Shown here: piece by piece, positions 45,109 to 54,680 of the stretch
Numbering within the stretch: the stretch's first letter is position 1
Layout: each line of letters begins with the position of its first letter
From: Stachybotrys elegans
Taxonomy: Eukaryota > Ascomycota > Sordariomycetes > Hypocreales > Stachybotryaceae
Length of the DNA: 64,000 bases
Direction: 5' to 3'
NCBI GenBank assembly: GCA_020746835.1
Contig: JAGPNK010000002.1
Coordinates: 1,736,001 to 1,800,000, forward strand
Translations under genes and position numbers: made by a program
The notes under the pieces: generated by a model
The model's database searches: none
Told to the model about the DNA's origin: nothing
Seen by the model: only the letters and a program-made list of their open reading frames with translations

Positions 45109-47255
45109 ATGTCGGGCAGATACTCGTTGCGCCAGACTCCCAGGTACGTGATGTTCTCCTTTTCCCCTAGCTTAGCGCCATTCGAGAGAGAGAGACTGTC
45201 GGTGTAGTCCATGATGTTGTAGCCACAGCCTTCGCGGTCACGTCCCTCATGGGACTCAGCCCCTGAAGGCACATGGTAAACAACATGAATCGCGCCTGCG
45301 TCGGCATAAAAGATCATCAAGGCTAACATGTCGTCCTCAGAAAGAAGGAACTCTTCCAAGGAATGGTAGAGACTCCGGCAACTGCACGTCGCTCTTCACG
45401 TCGCCAATCCTCTTTCCCCCCAGAATCCAACGACTTGGAGCAAGAAGCCGAACTCAAGCCACGCACTCGATCTTCTCGTTCAATCACCCCCGCTGCTGTT
45501 GTTGAGGGTATGGAAGATATCAAGGTTACCAAACGCGCCGTCAATGGCCATGCCAACGGCCATGCGAATGGACACGCCAATGGACACGCCAATGGTGATG
45601 CCAACGGCCATGCCAACGGCCATGCCAACGGTCATGCCAACGGTTATGCCAACGGTCATGTCAACAGCGACGCCAAGGTCAATGGAGCTGCAGACAAGAA
45701 GGACGAGACTGCCGAGGAGGCTGCGTTGCACGCGAAGCAACTGATCGATGGTTGGAAGCCCGGCATGGATCCCAAGATTGACTACTCTGGCGAGTTCGAG
45801 TTTGGCGGATCAATCGGCACCGGCTTCCTCATGCTCTTCTTCCCCATCCTCATGTGGTTCATGTGGGTTGGAGCCACCTATTACGACGGCAAGGTCCCGA
45901 CCAGGAGCCCTGGACAATCGTGGTCTGAATTTGGCTTGCATCTGGTTGACCTCGTCTACACTGGCGCATTCCCTCACGCAAAGGCTTGGTTGTGGTACTG
46001 GTCGTATCTCATCACCGAGGGCATCTTCTACTGCACTCTTCCCGGCGTCTGGGCCTACGGCAAGCCTCTGCCTCACGAGGGTGGCAAGCAGCTCGCTTAC
46101 TACTGCAACGCCTACGCGAGTCTGTACACCACCATGGCAGTCATGGCAGTCCTTCACTTCACCGGTATCTGGCCCATCTACACCGCCATCGATGAGTTTG
46201 GTCCCTTGCTGTCCGTTGCTATCATTTCTGGCTTCCTCGTCGCCATTGTTGCCTACATCTCGGCCATTGTTCGCGGCCGCCAGCATCGTATGACCGGCTA
46301 CGTCATCTACGACTTCTTCATGGGTGCCGAGTTGAACCCCCGCATGTTTGGTATTCTCGACTTCAAGATGTTCTTCGAGGTGCGCATGCCCTGGTACATG
46401 CTCTTGATTCTCAGCCTGGGCGCCGCCGCCCGCCAGTACGAGAGGGTCGGCTACGTCCCCGGTGAGGTCTGGTTCCTCGTCATGGCCCACTACCTGTATG
46501 CCAACGCCTGCGGCAAGGGCGAGGAGCTGATTGTCAGCACTTGGTAAGAGCAGCGTAGGACCTGTGTAGGCATTTCTGACCGTGAATAGGGATATGTACT
46601 ACGAGAAGTGGGGTTTCATGCTCATCTTCTGGAACCTGGCTGGTGTTCCTTTGTCGTACTGCCACTGCACCATCTACCTTGCCAACCATCATCCGGATGA
46701 GTACAAGTGGAATCCCTATTTGCTCACTCTCATGTTCGCCGCCTACCTCTTCTGGTACTGGGTCTGGGACAGCTGCAACAGCCAGAAGAACCGCTTCCGC
46801 GCCATGGAGAAGGGCAAGATGGTCGCCCGCAAGACGTTCCCTCAGGTTCCGTGGCAGACGATTAAGAACCCCAAGACCATCAAGACGCCTAACGGCACCA
46901 TTCTCGTTGATGGCTGGTATGGCCTCGCACGAAAGATTCACTATACGGCTGATCTGTGGTTCGCCCTGTCCTGGGGTCTGATCACCGGCTTCAAGTGAGT
47001 TTTGACTCTCTAAACGACCGCCGTTTCAATGCTGACTTTGAGCGCAGGAGTCCCTTCCCCTGGTTCTACCCTGTCTTCTTCTCGTGCATGATCGCTCACC
47101 GTGCCTGGCGTGACATTGTCCGTTGCCGTACCAAGTACGGCGAGGCCTGGCTAGAGTACGAGCGAAGAGTGCCTTATCTCTTCATCCCCGTGGGTGCAAA
47201 CCAGTCCTCGTCTAGTCGCGAATCAAGCTAACATCTATTTCAGTACATCATCTAA
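45109..47255 (+). CDS. erg4: C-24(28) sterol reductase Erg4 (last step of ergosterol synthesis)
   Basis: ER membrane reductase that converts ergosta-5,7,22,24(28)-tetraenol to ergosterol. Five exons: 45109-45143, 45341-46543, 46590-46994, 47048-47189 and a 12-nt last coding exon 47244-47255 (598 residues). The spliced N-terminus reads [19 protein letters not shown], followed by a Ser/Arg-rich cytosolic tail and ten NGHA-type tetrapeptide repeats (about residues 80-119). About eight membrane spans follow. Family landmarks include [36 protein letters not shown] and the C-terminal [28 protein letters not shown]. The tiny last exon supplies Tyr-Ile-Ile-stop, matching the family's usual end. Without the repeat-bearing N-terminal extension the length would be close to yeast Erg4 (473). 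Confidence 0.96.
45543..45662 (+). repeat. Ten 12-nt coding repeats (Asn-Gly-His-Ala) in ERG4
   Basis: Ten consecutive tetrapeptide units, mostly NGHA with variants NGDA, NGYA and NGHV. Codon choice varies between units (AAC/AAT, GGC/GGA/GGT), so most copies are not recent exact duplications. They sit in the predicted cytosolic tail before the first membrane span. Confidence 0.95.
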
Positions 47256-48001
47256 ACATGTGGTTCTTCTTTCCTGGACGTTCCTTCAGCGGGTTACTTC
47301 TAGACCATGTTAGACCTTTTAATAGCATTGCCGGCTCTGCATTGCTGGCTCTGGAGTGTGACGGCGGCGCGTGCATATGGCATTTATTCGATACGGCGTC
47401 AAGAATAAACGATCAGAGGTGGATAATGTAATGTGTGTTATGGGAATATGGTGTATAATATCTTGTCTTCATGTATCCATTGATTCTTTCCGTTTGAGAA
47501 AGGCAATTGATTTATGTGGTGGATTCAAAATGATTGTGGTGTATGATGCTCTTCCAGCCCTTCCATTGGTGATGAAATGAAAGCCTTCACACTCCATCTC
47601 AGTTCAGAACACATTACGGGGCACATCTAGTCCGAATTCAACACACAACGTAGTAAATACGCACACTATTCGAAACATGAACTGATAATTATTGAAAATG
47701 CACAAGCCTGCACCAATGAATTCTGCACCTCCACCGACGTCTATGATGAGAGTAACCCCAAGGTCAAAACACATCTTGTCACTAGTGTACAGATACGGAC
47801 TTCCTAGCGATTACCCGCAAGTCATGAGATAACCCGTGACTGACCAATGCCGTACAAATGAACCGTCCCACATCGACATAACAAAGCCGGATGTCGTGTT
47901 ATCTGATAGTTATAATCCCCATCTCGTACTGGCGTGGCAACCCGTGCGATAGGTACAATTTGTCAAGTTGACACGCGCAGCACCGTGCCTCGGCTCGTCG
48001 C
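47256..48001. other. Convergent intergenic: ERG4 and V-ATPase c 3' ends
   Basis: About 745 bp, AT-rich relative to the coding DNA, with no recognisable gene. Confidence 0.5.
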
Positions 48002-48857
48002 TTAACCGCAGTTGGCGTCGAGGGTGGCCTTGGAGTTCATGAGCAGAGCGACAATGAGACCGTAGAGACCTAAATCATGTTTAGCGGTCGGTTATTGTAG
48101 AGAAATGAGTCGACGTACCCAGGACTTCAGCGAAAATGAGAATCAGAATCATGCCGACAAAGAGACGAGGCTGCTGCGCGGATCCACGGACACCAGCATC
48201 ACCGACAATACCGATGGCGAAACCAGCAGCGAGACCAGCGAGACCGACGGAGAGACCGGCACCGAACTGGATGAAACTGGTGTACAGGGGGAGGTCCTGC
48301 TTCAGACCATCGGAGATGAGGACGGAGACGACCAGACCGTAGATACCAATGATACCAGCCATAATGACGGGAACAATGTCTACGAGTCGTTAGCGAGGGA
48401 CGAAATGGCGGCGATATAGGAGGGACGCGTACTCTTGACGATGAGGTCAGGGCGCAGGACACCCATGGCGGCAATGCCGACACCAGACTTGGCGGTACCG
48501 TACGAGGCACCCAGGCAGGTGAAGACAATGGCGCAAGTGCAGCCCATGGCACTGAAGAAGGGCTGTGTAGAGTTAGCATATGCATGTCGTCGTCGTCAAT
48601 GGCGATGATGGTCCGTCGTCAAAATACGAAGGGTGCGGTGACGTCGGCCGGGAAACGTAGGATCACTAACCGAGTAGACGGGGCTGTCATCGCGTTCAGT
48701 TAGCTATCGTGCCATATGTAGATCGATGTATAAACAAGTGTGAAGGAAGCGAGGGAATGAGGGCGATGCCTGAAGCTTCCATTGATGGCTGTGAAGCTTC
48801 CATCGATGACGATGCATTGCAAGGAGGCGCGGTGACGTACCAGTATTCGGAGACCAT
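48002..48857 (-). CDS. vma3: V-type ATPase proteolipid subunit c (Vma3)
   Basis: Proton-carrying ring subunit of the vacuolar ATPase. Five coding exons: 48857-48841 (17 nt), 48683-48671 (13 nt), 48562-48433, 48379-48119 and 48069-48002 (162 residues). The spliced start is [18 protein letters not shown], matching fungal subunit c, so both tiny exons are needed. Four membrane helices follow. The essential proton-binding glutamate is E138 in [13 protein letters not shown], and the first hairpin has the GTAKSGVGI motif. The donors are GTACGT, GTTAGT, GTACGC and GTACGT. The end ..[10 protein letters not shown] fits Vma3; Vma11, the paralogue, is longer at the N-terminus. It is divergent from SNU13 with a 518-bp spacer. 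Confidence 0.95.
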
Positions 48858-49375
48858 CTTGGCGGTGTTGGCGGGTACTATCGAGTTGAAAAGAAGCGAG
48901 TCTAGAAAGGAAACAAAAACAGTCGAAATGTCGACGGAAAGGTGCGGATTGCTGGTGGGAGACGGCCTCAGTGATGAGCAGTTGATGCCGAGTTGCGGTG
49001 CTATTCGGGGGGAGGTTGCTGGGTAATATCCAAGGTTGGCTGCTAGTTGGCGGTTCGCGCAGGTTTTGCTGCACGTCTCAGAAGCAGGGGGGATCGGTTA
49101 TGTAATATCGGAGCGGAACAATGATGCCGCCCGAATGTGGAGACTCCGAGCGTTTGGGGCGTGGTGTGGCCCAAAATTTTTGGCAGAATATTAAACTTAC
49201 ACCGAAGGCAGGTCAGTTTTTCCTACTCTATCCTCGTCCATTCACGCCGCAAGCAAACCTCAGGGAGAGCTACCGCAAGGAACCCTGAAGTAAAGGAGAC
49301 GCTCATTCGATATTCTCGCCGTCCATCTCGCCATTGTATAAACGAAGCGCCCCGCGTCGAATCAATTAAAACAAA
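48858..49375. other. Divergent promoter V-ATPase c / SNU13
   Basis: 518 bp serving two highly expressed housekeeping genes. No open frame of interest. No clear consensus site identified. Confidence 0.5.
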
Positions 49376-49929
49376 ATGTCTGGCGATTCCAATGCTGGTA
49401 GGTGCCATTTGCGAATTCTCCAAGGCGCAAGTTGGATTAGAAGCTGACGACCGGCAGCATGGCCTCTGGCCGACCAGAAGCTGGAGCAGGAGCTCCTCGA
49501 TCTTGTTCAGGCTGCTCAGCGTAAGTCGCTACCCCTCCATCTACCGCTGGCAGGATACTGACAATCGATAACAGACAGCGGTCAGATCAAGAAGGGTGCC
49601 AAGTAAGCGCTTCCTTTCTCACCCCTGCCCTCGAAATGTAGCGACTCTAACAGCCGTACAGCGAAGCCACCAAGACGCTCAACCGCGGTTACTCGGAGCT
49701 TGTCGTCCTCGCCGCTGATACCGTCCCGCTCGCGATTCTCCTCCACATCCCCCTTCTGTGCGAGGACAAGAACACCCCCTACGTCTACGTGAGCAGCAAG
49801 ATGCACCTGGGCCGCGCTTGCGGTGTGAGCCGCCCGGTCATCGCTGCTAGCATCACCAGCAACGAGGGCAGCGACCTCGCCGCTCAGATCCGTGCCATGC
49901 GTGACAAGGTCGAGCGCCTTGCGATTTGA
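49376..49929 (+). CDS. snu13: Snu13 / 15.5K RNA-binding protein (L7Ae family)
   Basis: Binds kink-turns in U4 snRNA and box C/D snoRNAs, hence part of both the U4/U6.U5 tri-snRNP and snoRNPs. Exons are 49376-49397, 49458-49520, 49575-49602 and 49662-49929 (126 residues, identical to yeast Snu13 in length). Three small exons make the N-terminus: [47 protein letters not shown]. The L7Ae signature [12 protein letters not shown], which contacts the kink-turn, is restored across intron 3. [17 protein letters not shown] and the terminal VERLAI complete the fold. Introns are 53-60 nt, too short to host a snoRNA. Confidence 0.97.
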
Positions 49930-50526
49930 AAATTTCGCATCAACACTGCTTGGCTTTGGGGGAAATTTTTGGAGAAATTATGGAGGACTTTTAGATTGGC
50001 GGCGATATCAAATGGGCGACGACGGTGCTTTGCTGCATGTACCAAGAGGCTTTCAGCTGTTTTGGGTGTCTCTTGCGCAGTGGTGATGCGCCTCACTTGT
50101 TGCGTATAATGAAGTCGCCAGGATAGAGCCCCCTCACCCTAAATATGAGAAGCAGGCAAAAAACAATAGAAAACATGTTCATCTCCAAATTACAAGGCCT
50201 TGGTTGTCATAACAATAGTATCCAAGCGCTACTCTATTAATGAGGCGTGGGGTTCTCGGCTCGCCCGCATAAAGTGAAGCGGCGTGGGGTATGTCTGCCC
50301 TTTTGATAGGTACTTGTAGGTACGCTCACATATGACGTTGCTCCACTGCGACTTGCTCATGGGGTGTCGCTCCCATCGGTCATCGATATCCAACTGCCAA
50401 CGTGAACTCGGTGTCCAGCCACCTCCTCAGCCGTATGTGTCACTCAACTTGGCCGAAGCGATAGAAACTACCTCGTGGCAAGGCTTGCTGGCGACTCGCT
50501 GTCCTCGTCGGAAAGCTCCATCTACG
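49930..50526. other. Intergenic: SNU13 3' end and SAC phosphatase promoter
   Basis: About 600 bp without a supported gene. The frame of the next gene is open upstream of its ATG from about 50332, but contains no obviously conserved protein. Confidence 0.5.
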
Positions 50527-53497
50527 ATGCCTGGGTTGGCGCGCAAGATCATCGTCTGCGCAGCCATTGACGGCCTCATTATCCAGCCGCTGTCCTCCAA
50601 GGGCCAGAAGCCACATCTCCCCATAAGGGTCAAGTATGGAGATGCTTCGATATCCAACGTCGCGCGCGCCCAAGTCCCTGATTTGAAGCCTGAGGCCTCC
50701 TTCGAAGCCTTTGGTGTTATTGGTGAGTTAAAATGCGCCCTGCCCTTGATGACAACTTATGCGCCAGTCATGACGAATGCCGACATGCCGGAATGCAAAG
50801 TCTCCTAACCGCTTCCTATAGGCTTGGTAACCGTTTCGCGGCTCAGCTATCTCATAACCATTACCCGGCGCCAGCAGGTCGCACAGATCCTCGGGTACCC
50901 CATTTACGTCGCTACCGAGGTGGCAATCACACCTTGCTCAAGCCAGGCAGATGCAGAAAAGTCCGTCAAGGAGACGTCGTTGCAGCTCAGAAGGGATCTC
51001 CAGCAGGATCTCAGCGATGACCAGTCGAGCAGCGGGGATGAGGCGGACACACGTCAAAAGCCCGTGGATGAGGCGGACGATGTCATTGAAGAGAATGCCG
51101 GCGCCAAGTCCAACTCACGCCGCAGCAGCTTTGTGGAAGATGTGATTCGCAAGAAGGGGAGCTACGGTCGGTTTGCGCAACGCTGGTTCAGCCGTAGTGG
51201 ATGGACCATTGACCAGCAGAGGAATATGGGATTGAGCGTTTCGCCGACGCTGCCTCCATCCAATCCATCCATCTCCTCATTGACTGAAGGGGCTGGTGAA
51301 CAGGTCGAAGATGTCAAACCATTAGTCTCCAGTCTTCTTCCAAAGCTGTTGAGAACCCTTCACGTTCTGTTTGGAACTTCACAGAGCTTCTATTTTTCGT
51401 ACGATGTCGACATAACCCGAAGCTTCAAACAGTCGGCATCTTTATTCGACGGCGGTGCCCCTGCCTGCGCACATGTCGACAGCGTCTTTTTCTGGAACCA
51501 CAACATTATTCAACCCTTCGTGGCGGCTGGGCAGGATGCCGTGTCCCTACCGGTCATGCAGGGTTTCATCGGGCAAAGGTCGTTCCTCATGGACAGTCAA
51601 CCGCCTCAGAAAGACGAGACTGCGCCCGATTCTCATGAGCTGTACACGCTATCTCCGACTGGCTCTATGCCCTCTTCACCTCCCAACGAAAAGACCCTTG
51701 AGGCTGTCGAGCTTAGACCTACCGAAAAATCTTACCTTCTAACTCTCATTTCTCGCCGATCTACCAAAAGAGGCGGGCTTCGATATCTACGGCGTGGAGT
51801 CGACGAGGGCGGGTTCACTGCCAACTTTGTCGAGACCGAGCAGATCCTGTCGCCTTCTGTCTGGAACCAAGAGTCACGGATCTACTCGTTCCTACAGATC
51901 AGAGGAAGCATACCCCTATTCTTTACGCAAACGCCATTCTCCATGAAGCCTGCTCCAGTCATGCTGCATGCTACAGAGACCAACTTTCAAGCGTGCAAGA
52001 AACACTTTGAGAGGCTGGTTAGAATCTACGGAAAGACGCAAGTGGTAAATCTCGTCGAGAAGCATGGGATCGAAGCTCCTTTGGGAGCCCAGTTCGAGAA
52101 GAGCGTGCAAAGATTGAGAGAAGAAGCTGGCTACGAGCAGCAGGTGTCCTTTGAGTGGTTCGACTTTCACCGGGCCTGTCGGGGAATGAAATTTGAAAAT
52201 GTCAGTATCCTGCTACTGAAGCTGAAGGACAAGCTGGAGGAGCTGGGCTGCACTATCTGGGAGGGAGGTGTGGTTCGACAGGAGCAACAAGGTGTCATTC
52301 GAACCAACTGCATGGATTGCCTTGACCGGACCAATGTTTGCCAGAGCTCATTCGCACGACATATACTCGACTCTCATTTGAGACAGGAAGGTTTTGATGT
52401 TAGTGCACAGATGGATCAAACTGCCTCATGGTTCAATACACTCTGGGCAGACAATGGCGATGCAATCTCTAAGCAGTACGCATCTACTGCGGCCATGAAG
52501 GGCGACTACACGAGGACGAGAAAGAGAGACTATCGGGGAGCTCTAAACGACCTTGGCTTGTCTCTCACTCGCTTCTATAACGGGTACAGTCTTCCACCTC
52601 AACTAGATGACTGCAGGCTTGCTGACATTTTATAGGATGGTCAATGATTACTTTAGCCAGGCCACCATCGACTTTCTGTTGGGGAATGTCACAGCAACGG
52701 TCTTTGACGAATTTGAGGCCGACATGATGACAAAGGATCCCGCCGTCTCGGTCCTGAAGCTCAGAGAACAGGCCGTGGAGTTGTGCCAGAGAAGAGTCGT
52801 GGCCGACGAGACTGAGGAATTCCACGGCGGGTGGGTTCTGATCAGCCCCAGTACAACAGGGACCGTCAAATCCTGGCCTATGGAGGAGGTCGTTCTTCTT
52901 TTGACGGATGCAGCCCTATACCTCTGCCGGCTCGACTGGGAGTCCGACAAAGTATCGTCGTTTGAACGGGTCGAGCTCTCGACCCTGACACATATCAAGT
53001 TTGGCACCTACATCACCTCTACAATGTCGCCATCCCACATGGACGAAGCCAAGAATGTTGGCTTTGTGGTTTCATATGAGCCTGACAAAAGCCATGTGAA
53101 GAGAACCAATACCCGAACGCTTTCCAGCCACGAGGACCTCAAGCAGTCGGCAGACGACAAAGATGCCAAAGATGCGAGTCACGCAGCGACTCTCATTGGA
53201 TTAATGTCAGGTCGACCAGCCCCTTCCCAAGTACGGAAGATCGCCTTCAAGGCGCCATATACGAGCTCGTCCACTGTGATTATTGGTAGCGGCCCCCAGC
53301 AAACGGAGATGCAGCAAGTTGTCGCAATATGCACGGAGATAGAACGGTTAGCCGCGGAAAGACAGCCGCGGAAGCTGGGAGAAAGTAGAGAGAGTATAGT
53401 CCAGAAGGATGATATCATATCATTGGAGGAAGCTAAACGGAATACCGGGTTGCTGGAGCAGTTGGGGCATTCCATCAAGCGCCTGGTATGGGCTTGA
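50527..53497 (+). CDS. SAC-domain phosphoinositide phosphatase with hSac2-type C-terminal domain
   Basis: Phosphoinositide phosphatase, probably acting on PI4P or PI3P at endomembranes. Exons are 50527-50722, 50822-52583 and 52636-53497 (939 residues). The N-terminal SAC domain begins near residue 1 and is interrupted by an acidic Ser-rich insert (about 105-190). The catalytic CX5R motif is in TNCMDCLDRTNV near residue 500. QIRGSIPLFFTQ and FEWFDFHRACRGMKFENV are other SAC signatures. After MVNDYFSQATIDFLLGN the protein continues with a region resembling the hSac2 domain found after SAC in INPP5F-type proteins (WVLISPS..VLLLTDAALYLCRLDW..). Splice joins give FGVIG-LVTVSR and FYNG-MVNDYF. It is tail-to-tail with the methyltransferase gene, 55 bp apart. 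Confidence 0.9.
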
Positions 53498-53552
53498 CGA
53501 ACATATCGGAGTACAGGGGGCTTTTTACACATTATTACATGGTGTGCGAGTG

Positions 53553-54680
53553 TTATTTCGACGAGCTATCCTTACTTATTCTATAAAGATGCATCTGATA
53601 TCGCATGTTTTCCAAGGGAATAGGGTAGGACAGCCCTTCTGGAACGCGGAACCAGACGGAATCGTGTGATTCAAGCTTGTCCCATGTGTATCCATCGGAT
53701 GCTGTTTCGAGTAAAGTATGGCTGAGCAGCCACTGCATGGGGTATCGTTTCTTCTCCTGGCCTATGGCGGTTTCGGAGTAGCTGCCGGGACTGTCTACTA
53801 CAAGCAGAAGGCTTCCATGCGGCAGAGCACCTCCTAGGGCCTTGAGGAACTTTGTAGTTTTCCCAAGGCCACCACTTGTATAAAGCTCATTCAAGGTGAA
53901 GAGTAACGTGATGAGGAGAGGGGTCCCCTTTGTGAGCGTCTCCAGCTTGTCGCTGTCCAAGGATAGCGCATCCTGCTGCATGAACTCAACTGACACATCC
54001 GAGACATTTAGCAGGGCGGCGTTGTTGGCCTTGGCGGCAGCTGAAGCATACTTGGAGAGCGATGGAGGTGTGGTGATGTGAGTTTGGAGGAGAGACGTCA
54101 CCTGGGACCAAGGGGCCGAGTCAAGGAGAGTGAGGTGACCAGTGGTGGACGTGCTGCAGAGGAACGATGCGAAGGCGAGGTGCTCTGCGGCACATCCTCC
54201 TATAGAGAGCATCTTCAGGTTACCATTAGCAGAAAATGATGGCCCGGCATTGGGAGACGGTTCCTCGCCCGTTGGTGCAGCTTGTTCTACCCCCTCGAGG
54301 TCGTTTCCGGCATCATTCTGGACGTCGCCTACGAGAAGAGATTGACGAATATGATGCTCTATGCCAAGGAGAACAGTTGCGTAGGCGAGTGCCCGTGTAG
54401 GACTCCATCTTGCGGCATAGGCCTCGAGATACTCCTCTCTGCCAAAGGCGGTAGCAAAATCACGATTGAAGAGGGCCTGTTTGATCCCCTGCAGAGTGTC
54501 TGAGAAATCAGCCGAGTTGAGCACGCCGTCGAAAGCGGCAGAGAAGATATCGAGCAGACGCTGCTGCTCAGCAGCGGATAGCTGTGGCGCTGGGGGAACA
54601 GAAGTGCCCGCGTCTGTCTTGGCCGGGGTGGGATCCTTGGGTTTCCGGGCTGGCTTCTTGGACGGTGCCTTCTTCACCAT
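53553..54680 (-). CDS. bmt6: Bmt6-like 25S rRNA (uridine-N3) methyltransferase
   Basis: S-adenosylmethionine-dependent methyltransferase of the family containing yeast Bmt6 (YLR063W), which methylates a uridine of 25S rRNA in the nucleolus. Single exon, 375 residues. A Lys/Pro/Ala-rich basic N-terminus (VKKAPSKKPARKPKD) precedes a helical region (LLDIFSAAFDGVL..). The methyltransferase fold has motif I as MLSIGGCAAEHLAFASFL, then LLDSAPW, FMQQDAL and TLLFTLNELYT. The end GYTWDKLESHDSVWFRVPEGLSYPIPLENMRYQMHLYRI is conserved in this family. The ATG at 54680 is the first in frame. Upstream the frame stays open, with a hydrophobic translation, to about 54905, but no ATG occurs. The family assignment is from memory of family sequences. 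Confidence 0.78.
   Translation of the reverse strand: MVKKAPSKKPARKPKDPTPAKTDAGTSVPPAPQLSAAEQQRLLDIFSAAFDGVLNSADFSDTLQGIKQALFNRDFATAFGREEYLEAYAARWSPTRALAYATVLLGIEHHIRQSLLVGDVQNDAGNDLEGVEQAAPTGEEPSPNAGPSFSANGNLKMLSIGGCAAEHLAFASFLCSTSTTGHLTLLDSAPWSQVTSLLQTHITTPPSLSKYASAAAKANNAALLNVSDVSVEFMQQDALSLDSDKLETLTKGTPLLITLLFTLNELYTSGGLGKTTKFLKALGGALPHGSLLLVVDSPGSYSETAIGQEKKRYPMQWLLSHTLLETASDGYTWDKLESHDSVWFRVPEGLSYPIPLENMRYQMHLYRISKDSSSK

Noticed and set aside
49398..49661. snoRNA hosted in SNU13 introns
   Set aside because: Introns are only 53-60 nt and show no C/D or H/ACA box arrangement with room for a snoRNA.
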